From: Pseudomonadales bacterium
GTDB taxonomy: Bacteria; Pseudomonadota; Gammaproteobacteria; Pseudomonadales; Azotimanducaceae
DNA: 9,276 bases
Assembly (NCBI GenBank): GCA_029244465.1
Contig: JAQWQN010000008.1
Coordinates: forward strand, 1-9,276
Direction: 5' to 3'
Position 1 is the stretch's first letter. Each line of letters opens with the position of its first letter. The translations under genes were made by a program, and so were the position numbers. Of this stretch, positions 1-6,967 are shown in pieces. The notes beneath the pieces are model-generated. The model saw only the letters and a program-made list of their open reading frames with translations, had not been told where the DNA came from and did no database searches.

Positions 1-1366
1 CTTCTTTCCGAGACGCCGGTGGCTGTACCCGCGTATGCCCATCAAACTGTATGATTCGACCACGGACGCGAAGTTCATATTTGTCCGCACCGACAGTGAT
101 CGAGGAACTCAGATATCTTGCATCGGTCATCTGACACGCCACAAACTGCCGCCAGATTAGGTCATAGAGACGAACCGCATCCTCATCCACACCGGTTAGA
201 TGCTCTGGCTTTGAGCCAACATTACTTGGTCTGATCGCCTCATGCGCTTCCTGTGCATCTTTCTTAACCGCGTAGGTGCGAGCCTCTTCGGGAAGATATT
301 CACCGCCATACTGACTTGTTATGTGTTCGCGCGCGGAGGCGACGGCTTCCGCACTTAGATTAGTTGAGTCCGTTCGCATATAAGTGATGTAACCGGCTTC
401 ATAGAGGCGCTGCGCCATCGTCATCGTCTTGCGAACTGAAAACGATAGACGGGTACTGGCGGCTTGCTGCAGCGTTGATGTAATAAACGGCGCGGACGGC
501 TTGCTGCGCGTTGGACGATCTTCACGTTTGATGACTTCATATGCAGAATTGCGCAGCGTCGTGAGTGCCGCGTTTGTCTCATCTTCTGAACTTGGTCTGA
601 AATTCTCGCCATCACAACGCACGACTTGGAAGCGAATATCGTCAGTCGTACCATTCCGTTGCAGGTCAGCAAAAGCCTCCCAATACTCTTCAGGTATAAA
701 TGCTCGAATTTCGCGTTCGCGCGCAACAATCAGACGAACAGCCACACTCTGTACCCGTCCGGCAGACAAACCCCGGGCAACTTTGGCCCAGAGCAGAGGC
801 GATAACTCAAACCCGACGACTCGGTCTAGAAATCGCCGAGCTTGCTGTGCGTGAACCTGATCCATATCAAGCTCGCCAGGTGCCTCAAATGCTTGTTGGA
901 TCGCTTTACGCGTTATTTCATTAAACACAACTCGCCGATAGCGATTCGGGTCACCGCCTATCGTTTCTTGCAGGTGCCACGCAATCGCCTCACCTTCACG
1001 ATCAAGGTCAGTCGCTAGATAGATAGTTTCTGCATTTTCGGCGAACTTGCTGAGTTCGGTTACGACTTTTTCTTTGCCCGGCAGGATTTCGTAGGTGGCT
1101 TCCCAATGTTTATCAGGGTTGACCCCCATGCGACGGACGAGTTGTTCCCTCGCGCGCTTCTTTTTATACGCTTCTCGTTTCGCAGGTGTTAAGGCCTTTG
1201 TCTTGGCCGCTTCTTTAGCCCGCGCTTTCGGATCAGCGGGCTTGCTACCCACAGGCAGATCACGAATATGGCCGACGCTGGATTTGACGATATATTCTTT
1301 ACCAAGGTAACGATTTATCGTCCGCGCTTTCGCGGGTGACTCGACAATGACCAATGATCGGGCCAT
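1..1366 (-). CDS. topA: DNA topoisomerase I, type IA (N-terminal 455 residues, cut by the left window edge)
   Basis: Type IA topoisomerase that relaxes negative supercoils through a transient 5'-phosphotyrosine break. The reading frame is open from ATG 1366 to the window edge. It begins MARSLVIVESPAKARTI, the TOPRIM start motif. The metal-binding motif DLDREGEAIAWHL follows, with Asp120 and Asp122. Next comes GLSAGRVQSVAVRLIV, and then GYITYMRTDSTNLS, whose Tyr329 (codon 380-382) is the catalytic tyrosine by family alignment. A Lys/Arg-rich insert at about residues 42-75, between the first motif and the second TOPRIM motif, matches what I recall of pseudomonad-type enzymes. E. coli TopA has 865 residues, so about half is missing here, including any C-terminal zinc-binding domains. 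The start is supported by AGGAG four bases upstream (1371-1375). A leader of about 108 nt follows the promoter at 1481-1509. Identification is certain; only the C-terminal architecture is unknown. Confidence 0.98.
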   Translation of the reverse strand, partial: MARSLVIVESPAKARTINRYLGKEYIVKSSVGHIRDLPVGSKPADPKARAKEAAKTKALTPAKREAYKKKRAREQLVRRMGVNPDKHWEATYEILPGKEKVVTELSKFAENAETIYLATDLDREGEAIAWHLQETIGGDPNRYRRVVFNEITRKAIQQAFEAPGELDMDQVHAQQARRFLDRVVGFELSPLLWAKVARGLSAGRVQSVAVRLIVAREREIRAFIPEEYWEAFADLQRNGTTDDIRFQVVRCDGENFRPSSEDETNAALTTLRNSAYEVIKREDRPTRSKPSAPFITSTLQQAASTRLSFSVRKTMTMAQRLYEAGYITYMRTDSTNLSAEAVASAREHITSQYGGEYLPEEARTYAVKKDAQEAHEAIRPSNVGSKPEHLTGVDEDAVRLYDLIWRQFVACQMTDARYLSSSITVGADKYELRVRGRIIQFDGHTRVQPPASRKE

Positions 1367-1480
1367 ACATCTCCTAGTAGGTCTTTGTATCGATAAGGTA
1401 TCAGGACGCTGTTAAAATTCTCTTTTCGAACCTTGCAGACTCATCTTTATCTGGCCGAAGTGAGAGAACGATTTGCGCGA

Positions 1481-1509
1481 TTTATAGGCGCGGCGTATCG
1501 GCCTGTCAA
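1481..1509 (-). promoter_or_regulatory. Predicted sigma-70 promoter of topA
   Basis: On the minus strand a perfect -35 box TTGACA (1504-1509) is followed by a 17-bp spacer and a -10 box TATAAA (1481-1486, five of six consensus bases). Just upstream of the -35, at about 1511-1540, lies an A/T-rich stretch on the minus strand resembling an UP element. Transcription would start near 1474, giving a topA leader of about 108 nt. The spacer is G/C-rich next to the -10, a feature often linked with supercoiling sensitivity; that link is inference. The rest of the 183-bp gap between topA and the upstream gene contains no gene I can see. Confidence 0.75.
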
Positions 1510-1549
1510 GAATTGTCGCAAGATTTTTAAATTTTCTTGCATCGAGCAG

Positions 1550-2107
1550 CTACCCTATCGCCGCCAATATTTGACGTTCTGCATTCCGCAAGAAATCATG
1601 TAGTTCCGCAATCTGCGGGCCATCTTCTGGGGCCCGCTCAAGCCAATAACAAGATAGAAAACGAGAATCTACAGCAAGCGCAAGGCAGAAGTCAGGAGCG
1701 TTCACCGCGATGGCATGCAACACCACTTTGACTCCCTGTGTCGACGTCGGCCAGGCCTTTGCCTTGTTTGGATCGAGCATCCATCCAGCAAAGGTCTCAG
1801 TCACTGGAACCGTCGGTTTCTCAGGTATGCGCAAGAACCTGATATCAATGTCGACCACCAGTTCTGTATTAAAGTTGAGTTGGTAAGCGGCACAGCTCAA
1901 CTCGGGCTGCTTCACCTCGCCACCGGCAGACACCCGATCTGCTGGCTCAGGATCCAGGCGTGGAATCGCGGCAAGCTTGACGGTGAGTCCCGCCTTACGG
2001 GCAGCGAGCCGCAGCCCGCTTAAACGCTTTTCCTTTCCTGAAGGTTTCAAATACATGATCGGTCCAACGACCATCGCAACGACAAAAACTGCAATCAACC
2101 AACCCAT
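1550..2107 (-). CDS. Conserved-looking hypothetical protein with one N-terminal membrane anchor
   Basis: A 185-residue protein of unrecognised function. Residues 2-20 (starting GWLIAVFVVAMVV) form a single hydrophobic helix. A basic stretch follows (KPSGKEKRLSGLRLAARKAGL), so the anchor probably leaves the remainder in the cytoplasm by the positive-inside rule. The C-terminal domain, about residues 40-185, is soluble and mixed, with two Trp and two Cys residues but no catalytic motif I know. ATG 2107 is the natural start because the hydrophobic segment begins there; a weak AGG lies about ten bases upstream. The gene lies upstream of topA on the same strand but is separated by 183 bp and topA has its own promoter. 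From memory, similar small anchored proteins lie beside topA in pseudomonads, sometimes labelled YajC-like; I could not check this. It is very likely a real gene because it fills the interval and has protein-like composition. Confidence 0.75.
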   Translation of the reverse strand: MGWLIAVFVVAMVVGPIMYLKPSGKEKRLSGLRLAARKAGLTVKLAAIPRLDPEPADRVSAGGEVKQPELSCAAYQLNFNTELVVDIDIRFLRIPEKPTVPVTETFAGWMLDPNKAKAWPTSTQGVKVVLHAIAVNAPDFCLALAVDSRFLSCYWLERAPEDGPQIAELHDFLRNAERQILAAIG

Positions 2108-2119
2108 ATCACTACCTGC

Positions 2120-2148
2120 TTGTGAGCTAACTCAAGTCGTTGTATGGT
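2120..2148 (+). promoter_or_regulatory. Possible sigma-70 promoter for the uspA-slt-tatD run
   Basis: In the 67-bp divergent spacer the plus strand has TTGTGA (2120-2125), a 17-bp spacer and TATGGT (2143-2148), each matching four of six consensus bases. Transcription would start near 2155, about 20 bases before the uspA start codon. The match is modest. I found no convincing promoter for the divergent minus-strand gene in the same spacer. Confidence 0.35.
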
Positions 2149-2174
2149 CGCGCCAATAGCGGTCGGAGGGCAAT

Positions 2175-2615
2175 ATGGGCGACTACAAAAAAATCATGCT
2201 AGCAGTTGATCTCACCGAGGAATCTAACGCCGTGGCAGACCGTGCTTTGAAGCTCGCGCGATTTTTCGAGGCGGATCTACATCTCGTTCATGTCATCGAA
2301 CCACTCAGTCTTGCCTACGGTGGCGATGTGCCAATGGACCTGTCCGCGGTGCAAGAACAGATTCAAGATCAGGCCAAGTCGCATATGAAGGACTTTGGCG
2401 CTCGCCTCGAGATTGACCCAGAAAAACAGCATCTTATATTCGGGCGCCCTGAAAGCGAAATTCATCGCGTGGCTGAGGAAGAAGATGCTGATCTCATCGT
2501 CGTCGGCAGCCATGGCCGTCACGGTCTGGCACTCTTATTAGGTTCCACGGCTAACGGCGTGCTGCACGGGGCAAGCTGTGACGTCCTCGCTGTTCGGGTC
2601 GGCAAACCCGAGTAA
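2175..2615 (+). CDS. Universal stress protein, UspA family
   Basis: A 146-residue single-domain Usp protein, the usual length for the family, expected to be cytoplasmic and dimeric. It opens with MGDYKKIMLAVDLTEES, where the beta-1 strand and the Asp12 region form the nucleotide-binding fold. It ends with GSHGRHGLALLLGSTA (residues 111-126) and then CDVLAVRV. That is the glycine-rich ATP-binding signature, GxxG followed eight residues later by GST, seen in ATP-binding Usp proteins, so nucleotide binding is likely. Such proteins are typically induced in stationary phase, oxygen limitation or membrane stress, but their molecular role is poorly defined. The start is set by GGAGG at 2165-2169, five bases before the ATG. 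It is the first gene of a run with slt and tatD. From memory, a Usp gene also lies near slt and topA in Pseudomonas, suggesting conserved synteny. No exact paralogue name can be assigned. Confidence 0.93.
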   Translation: MGDYKKIMLAVDLTEESNAVADRALKLARFFEADLHLVHVIEPLSLAYGGDVPMDLSAVQEQIQDQAKSHMKDFGARLEIDPEKQHLIFGRPESEIHRVAEEEDADLIVVGSHGRHGLALLLGSTANGVLHGASCDVLAVRVGKPE

Positions 2616-2616
2616 C

Positions 2617-4575
2617 TTGCGCATAGGGTTCCTCTTGCCAGCCGTCAGGGTTTGGGCGCTCCGCATGGCACTTCTTGTGAGTGGCTGTACTATGCACGCT
2701 ATTGCTAACGCCGAAAGCTACGAACAGCGCAAATTTTATAAACAAACGGTGGCCAAACTCGGGGCAGGACACGCTTCAAACCTCTCATCAGCTAAGCAAC
2801 AACTCAAAGACTACGTCCTCCAGCCGTATCTTGATTACTATTATTTGCGAGGGCGAATCCGCTCCGTCAGTCCTAAATCAGTAGTTTCCTTCCTCGATGA
2901 ACATCCGGAAATCCCGGCAGGTAAGGTGTTACGGGCACGTTGGTTAAAAAAACTTGGACGCAGCAGACAATGGCAGACACTACTGACGTACTACCCTGGT
3001 AACGGAGACGCCGAACTCAATTGCTACTATTTACGCGCGCTATACGGCACAGGCCAGCAAGAGCGCGCCTTAGCCGCAACCGCAGATGCTTGGATTAAGC
3101 ATGACTCTCAACCAAAAGCATGCGACCCGCTGTTCGACGTTTGGCAAGCGTCCGACCACTTCAATTCGGGCGTTGTCTGGCGTCGTCTCAACCTTGCCTT
3201 GCAACACAATGAAGTAACTTTGGCACGCTATCTACAACGTTACTTTTCGCCGGACGCAAAGAACAACCTACCATCGCCACGATCCACGGCGGAAGCGTTC
3301 TACCAGGCTCATGTCTCACCAACACGGATCACTCGCACAGCAAACTTCCTACATCGGACAAGTCGTTATAAGACAATCATTGCACACGGTCTGTCCAGGC
3401 TTTTGCCGCGGAGTACGGAAACAGCAGCCAAAGCCTGGCAAACGTACCGAAACTGGGATTATTGGTCACCTGCGGAACGAGCAGCCCTGGACCTAGAAGT
3501 CGCCATAGGCCTCGCGAAAGATGGCCAGTTCCCTCCCCACGAAGTACGAGCGCACTACCAAGACCCTGCACGCTTCATTGAGTTTGCAGACTACGCGGTT
3601 AAAAACCAAAACTGGCCCGAAGTCATCGACTGGATCGATCGGTTACCGCTAAAGATACGACAAGAGGCACGCTGGCAGTATTGGCTTGCGCGCGCGCTTG
3701 AGACAACTAATCCGGACAACAAACGAGCCGAACTGACCTATCGAGCGCTCTCCGAACAACGACAATACTATGGTTTTCTTGCCGCGCTACGACTTGGTAT
3801 TCCTGGCAAGATGAATGCTCACGGTGGGCAAACGAGCCAGCTCAATGTCAATCGCATGCGAAGTGTGCCCGCCCTGCAAAGAAGCCTAGAACTCCGAGCG
3901 GTTGGCGACAACCTCAATGCCCGAAGAGAGTGGTTCGCTGCACTGGCTAAACTACCGGCACAGCAACAAATACTTGCTGCAGAGTTAGCTCACGAACACG
4001 GCCTTCTAAGTCTAGGAATCTTGACCGCCAACGAAGCAAACGCCCACGACCACCTCCATCTCCGGTTTCCAATGGGCTTCGAGTCGCAATTTCGACAAGC
4101 TGCACTGACCAGTGGTCTACCAGCGGCGTCTCTGGCCGCTCTCGCGCGACAAGAATCCGCCATGAACCATCAGGCAAAGTCTCTCGCTGATGCGCACGGC
4201 CTAATGCAACTACTGCCAAGCACGGCAAAATTGGTAGCGCGCCGACACGGCAGAACATTTACAAATACACGCAGCCTGTTCGACGCTGGCGTTAATATCG
4301 ATCTGGGTAGCCTTCACCTTGCTTGGCTAGTCAACCGGTACAACGGCCAAACACCGCTCGCGTATGCCGCATACAACGCAGGTGAAAACCGTGTCGACCG
4401 TTGGATAAAGGATTTATCCGGGATGCCTATCGACATTTGGATCGAGCGTATTCCCTTCCGCGAAACGCGTAACTACGTCAAGAACGTACTTGCCTTCAGG
4501 CATGTCTACGCTGCGCGCTTGGGCATGGCTTTGCCGATGCTAAGCAAAACAGAAGCCCATCTGCGCGAACCGTAG
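2617..4575 (+). CDS. slt: Soluble lytic murein transglycosylase (Slt70 type)
   Basis: A periplasmic muramidase-like enzyme that cleaves the MurNAc-GlcNAc bond of peptidoglycan without water, forming 1,6-anhydro-MurNAc. Numbering is from the TTG at 2617 (652 residues). Residues 33 to about 490 form the helical superhelix (U and L domains); motifs such as CYYLRALYGTGQ and PKACDPLFDVW align with E. coli Slt70. The catalytic domain contains LARQESAMN, with general acid/base Glu513 (codon 4153-4155), then HGLMQLLPSTA and YAAYNAGENRVDRW, and ends with RETRNYVKNVLAF. The N-terminus is a probable Sec signal ending in ANA before ESYEQ. A lipobox-like VSGC precedes it, so a lipoprotein is an alternative. 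The start is uncertain: GTG 2578 overlaps uspA by 38 bp, TTG 2617 lies 1 bp after the uspA stop, and ATG 2665 leaves too short a signal. None has a strong ribosome-binding site. tatD follows after 3 bp. Confidence 0.93.
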   Translation: MRIGFLLPAVRVWALRMALLVSGCTMHAIANAESYEQRKFYKQTVAKLGAGHASNLSSAKQQLKDYVLQPYLDYYYLRGRIRSVSPKSVVSFLDEHPEIPAGKVLRARWLKKLGRSRQWQTLLTYYPGNGDAELNCYYLRALYGTGQQERALAATADAWIKHDSQPKACDPLFDVWQASDHFNSGVVWRRLNLALQHNEVTLARYLQRYFSPDAKNNLPSPRSTAEAFYQAHVSPTRITRTANFLHRTSRYKTIIAHGLSRLLPRSTETAAKAWQTYRNWDYWSPAERAALDLEVAIGLAKDGQFPPHEVRAHYQDPARFIEFADYAVKNQNWPEVIDWIDRLPLKIRQEARWQYWLARALETTNPDNKRAELTYRALSEQRQYYGFLAALRLGIPGKMNAHGGQTSQLNVNRMRSVPALQRSLELRAVGDNLNARREWFAALAKLPAQQQILAAELAHEHGLLSLGILTANEANAHDHLHLRFPMGFESQFRQAALTSGLPAASLAALARQESAMNHQAKSLADAHGLMQLLPSTAKLVARRHGRTFTNTRSLFDAGVNIDLGSLHLAWLVNRYNGQTPLAYAAYNAGENRVDRWIKDLSGMPIDIWIERIPFRETRNYVKNVLAFRHVYAARLGMALPMLSKTEAHLREP

Positions 4576-4578
4576 TCT

Positions 4579-5418
4579 ATGTCCACCGATATCTGTGTAA
4601 ATCTGGCCAACGGGCAGTTCGCGGACGAAGAAGTCACCATTTTGGAGCGTGCATTCTCTGTTGGCGTTACACACTGCATCCTGGTCGCAAACGACTTAGC
4701 CTCAAGTCATTTTTTGGCAAACTGGACGATCGCAACCGCCGCTGATCAGGGTACGCGACGATTGCCAATTTGTCGGTCCACCGTTGGCGTACACCCGCAC
4801 GATGCCGACAATCTTGACGCGGATTGGCTTGATCAAGTGCGATCGATCGCACTAATGCCTAACGTCTGCGCCATTGGCGAAACAGGTCTCGACTTCAATC
4901 GGAATTATTCAACTCAAATCAACCAACGCCGCTGCTTCGACGCGCAAATAGAGCTCGCACATGAGCTGCAAAAACCATTGCTCGTGCATGACCGTGACAG
5001 TGGCGGCGAGGTCGCAGCGCGATTGGCAAATGCAAACGGAGGCTTACCCGGTGTCGTCATACATTGTTTTACTGGTAGCGAGGACGAACTGGAATGCTAC
5101 CTCAAGGCCGGCTACTACATTGGCATCACGGGTTGGATTGCCGACCAAAAAAGAGGCACAGAGCTACGTCAGCTTGTGCAACGCATTCCGCTCGAACAAC
5201 TTCTCATCGAAACTGACGCGCCCTTCTTGCGACCTCAAAACGTACCTGTGGATTGGCATTTGGCAAACAATCTCTCCTCCCGCCACAAGCGACGCTGTGA
5301 ACCGGCGCACTTGCCGTTTGTAATCGACGCGATCGCTGCAAGCACGCGGCACAGCCCAGAACAGATTAGCCAAGCCACACAAAAGAACGCCGAGCGGCTG
5401 TTCAATCTAGAGCCTTGA
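4579..5418 (+). CDS. tatD: TatD, Mg-dependent 3'-5' DNA/RNA exonuclease
   Basis: A 279-residue TIM-barrel metal-dependent hydrolase. E. coli TatD degrades DNA and RNA from the 3' end and is linked to oxidative DNA damage repair and DNA clearance; despite its name it is not needed for Tat export. The sequence aligns closely with E. coli TatD itself rather than with YcfH or YjjV: ICVNLANGQF at the N-terminus, VGVHPHDA, AIGETGLDFNRN, VIHCFTGS, GITGWIADQKRG, LLIETDAPFL and EPAHLP. Expected metal ligands are Glu101, His137, His162 and Asp213. The first strand has DICVN instead of the HxH seen in other family members, as in E. coli TatD. The ATG lies 3 bp after the slt stop, so translation is probably coupled. 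There is no separate promoter room. The 3' end overlaps the opposing glutaredoxin gene by 12 bp. Confidence 0.95.
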   Translation: MSTDICVNLANGQFADEEVTILERAFSVGVTHCILVANDLASSHFLANWTIATAADQGTRRLPICRSTVGVHPHDADNLDADWLDQVRSIALMPNVCAIGETGLDFNRNYSTQINQRRCFDAQIELAHELQKPLLVHDRDSGGEVAARLANANGGLPGVVIHCFTGSEDELECYLKAGYYIGITGWIADQKRGTELRQLVQRIPLEQLLIETDAPFLRPQNVPVDWHLANNLSSRHKRRCEPAHLPFVIDAIAASTRHSPEQISQATQKNAERLFNLEP

Positions 5419-5712
5419 GTCATAGATCCATTGCGCGACGATTGCCGCATCAAATGGTGCCCGAAGTTCGTGCTCGTCGAAGACAAGCACGGGTAAAATC
5501 TCGCCGTAGCGCGCAGTAAGGTCTTCATCTAACGCAACATCAATGACCTCCAATTGCAAGCCTGCCAAAAGCGGCATACCAAGCAGTTGCTCAAAGGCGA
5601 CCTCGCACAGACTACAGCCGTCAGTGGTATAAAAAACTAGATGCGGAGCAGATGCTTCCTCACCATTATGTCGCTTACTTGGCGCCTGCCTGCTTTGCTT
5701 TTCGTGCCTCAT
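5407..5712 (-). CDS. Glutaredoxin-family thioredoxin-fold protein
   Basis: A 101-residue small redox protein of the glutaredoxin-like family (DUF836 type). After a basic, probably disordered leader (residues 1-22), the fold begins with PHLVFYTTDGCSLCE. The redox motif is Cys33-Ser-Leu-Cys36 rather than the classical CPYC. The ARYGEILPVLVF segment supplies the cis-proline (Pro74) that lies beside the active site. The C-terminal FDAAIVAQWI helix fits the fold. Substrate is unknown. The start is ambiguous: ATG 5712 (chosen, with a weak GAG upstream) gives a protein nearer the usual size, while ATG 5757 or GTG 5760 would add a basic extension reaching to within 3 bp of the divergent peptidase gene. 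The gene converges on tatD with a 12-bp overlap of stop regions. Confidence 0.85.
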   Translation of the reverse strand: MRHEKQSRQAPSKRHNGEEASAPHLVFYTTDGCSLCEVAFEQLLGMPLLAGLQLEVIDVALDEDLTARYGEILPVLVFDEHELRAPFDAAIVAQWIYDSRL

Positions 5713-5763
5713 TCTTTTCTCTAGCTGACTTTCTTTCTTGATCCACCTCGTTACCATCACATC

Positions 5764-6762
5764 ATGAACTTCACGACGCGCCTATCGACGCCGGATATCC
5801 CCAGGTATCCATTAGCTATCAACGGATCCCTTGATTGGCAGCGGGTCGTGATCGATGGTGAGGCTCGAGAAGATCAATGGCAATGCGAATTTACTCTAGA
5901 GCATATCCCGGACGCACATATCATTGTCCCCTCGCTATCCATCCTTAAGGCCTCGTCCTCGGACAGGGCACAATCACCGTTCCAATTCGAGGTTCGCTTT
6001 AGAAGTGCTGAGCCCGTTATTTTACAACGGGTCCCTGCGGACGACCCCAGCCACAAAGCGACCGGTGGCAGTGATCAAACGATATCCACCCATATCGACT
6101 GTTGGCACACACACCAGTTATTCGACCAATTGCTGGTTCGCGTGACGGTTTGGGAGAGTGAGATGCCTCAAGACGCTCTACTGACGATTTCTTACCGGCC
6201 GCTCAATCTAAAGGTTGAGCCTCCGTCCCATCACCACAGCGTGATTCTGTCACCACCAAAGTCCATCAGCCAAATGGACGCGGACAAAGCGATTCGCCAG
6301 CGGATTTGCTCTCCCACCGCTTTGGCCATGAGCCTGAGTAGTATTAGCGTTGACGCTTCGTGGCAACGTCTCGTTACGATGTGCCTCGACCCCCTTAGCC
6401 GAGCGTACGGTTCATGGCCTTTGGCAATACGTGCGGCCAACACTTATGGTATTCACGGCTCTGTGGAAGTCATCTACGATTGGGCGACCGTCACCCAAGT
6501 ATTGGATCACGGAGTGCCAATAGTTTGCAGTATTAACTTTTCTAACGGTAAATTGACGGGCGCACCGTTGCAACAAACAGGCGGTCACCTTGTTCTTCTA
6601 TATGGCTATGACGAAAAAACGGCCTGGGTACTGGATCCTGCAGCGGAGACTGTTTCTAAAGTTGATCATCGCTACCCCATTGACGAGTTTGTCAGTGCAT
6701 GGTTGCATGAAAGAGGTGCTGCCTATATTTTTTGTCGTAATGCGCATTCGTTATCTAATTAG
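5764..6762 (+). CDS. C39-like papain-fold cysteine peptidase (Peptidase_C39_2 type) with N-terminal beta-rich domain
   Basis: A 332-residue protein. The C-terminal half, about residues 165-325, is a papain-like C39-type peptidase. It has ISQMDADKAIRQRICSPTAL with nucleophile Cys182, TGGHLVLLYGY with His275 and WVLDPAA with Asp291. Gln170 is a plausible oxyanion-hole residue. SRAYGSWPLAIRAA and the GAPLQQTGGH loop are typical of stand-alone C39 proteins that lack an ABC transporter. Residues 20-150 look like a beta-sandwich (alternating hydrophobic strands such as FQFEVRFRS and LLVRVTVWE) that commonly precedes this peptidase. No signal peptide is evident, so location is probably cytoplasmic unless another start is used. 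The ATG at 5764 has no clear Shine-Dalgarno sequence. Its target is unknown. It is the first gene of a run in which the next three genes overlap one another, implying a shared pathway with the membrane protein, GNAT and Ddl. Confidence 0.85.
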   Translation: MNFTTRLSTPDIPRYPLAINGSLDWQRVVIDGEAREDQWQCEFTLEHIPDAHIIVPSLSILKASSSDRAQSPFQFEVRFRSAEPVILQRVPADDPSHKATGGSDQTISTHIDCWHTHQLFDQLLVRVTVWESEMPQDALLTISYRPLNLKVEPPSHHHSVILSPPKSISQMDADKAIRQRICSPTALAMSLSSISVDASWQRLVTMCLDPLSRAYGSWPLAIRAANTYGIHGSVEVIYDWATVTQVLDHGVPIVCSINFSNGKLTGAPLQQTGGHLVLLYGYDEKTAWVLDPAAETVSKVDHRYPIDEFVSAWLHERGAAYIFCRNAHSLSN

Positions 6763-6967
6763 ATTTGGACTTCTAACACTCGGCTTTGCTCTGACGACAT
6801 CAGGGATCTTGGCCTGGCAGGAAATTGATTTCGATCTCGATACTTTGTGGCCCGTTGCCGGTGCCTTCATTGCACATCCTGTCTACGCGATCATCTTTGG
6901 TATGGCGCTCATTCCACCTACGTTGTGGGAAATTTTTGTTCTGGAAAATCGTCGTAATGAATACTGA
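6740..6967 (+). CDS. Small two-helix membrane protein of unknown function
   Basis: A 75-residue protein with a basic N-terminus (MRIRYLIRFG), a first hydrophobic helix at about residues 6-25, a short acidic loop (QEIDFDLDTL) and a second helix at about 37-58, then a charged tail ending ENRRNEY. The basic start and the basic tail both favour the cytoplasmic side, with the acidic loop outside. I do not recognise a family. The ATG at 6740 is chosen because it opens directly into the basic/hydrophobic pattern; a longer in-frame start at 6590 would lie deep inside the peptidase gene and encode an unlikely, highly basic extension. It overlaps the peptidase end by 23 bp and the GNAT start by 11 bp, so it is probably translated by coupling. 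The composition and frame fit argue for a real gene. Confidence 0.7.
   Translation: MRIRYLIRFGLLTLGFALTTSGILAWQEIDFDLDTLWPVAGAFIAHPVYAIIFGMALIPPTLWEIFVLENRRNEY

Noticed and set aside
429..1310. Several plus-strand open frames and one minus-strand frame (421-729) in the first 1.3 kb
   Set aside because: They are shadows of topA, whose frame is continuous from 1366 to the left edge and carries all the expected motifs.
1418..1468. TTCTCT/AGAGAA pairing in the topA leader as a regulatory hairpin
   Set aside because: Only six A/T-rich pairs around a loop of about 39 nt; too weak to claim.
1518..1540. GCAAGA/TCTTGC inverted repeat as a terminator of the upstream minus-strand gene
   Set aside because: Short stem with an 11-base A/T-rich loop and no T-run after it on the minus strand; better explained as an A/T-rich element upstream of the topA promoter.
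2594..2611. Hairpin TCGGGT/ACCCGA as a uspA terminator
   Set aside because: It spans the end of uspA, has no T-run, and slt follows immediately in the same direction.
6590..6739. Longer start for the small membrane protein
   Set aside because: It would lie inside the peptidase coding sequence and add a basic, unfamily-like stretch; ATG 6740 opens straight into a sensible membrane protein.
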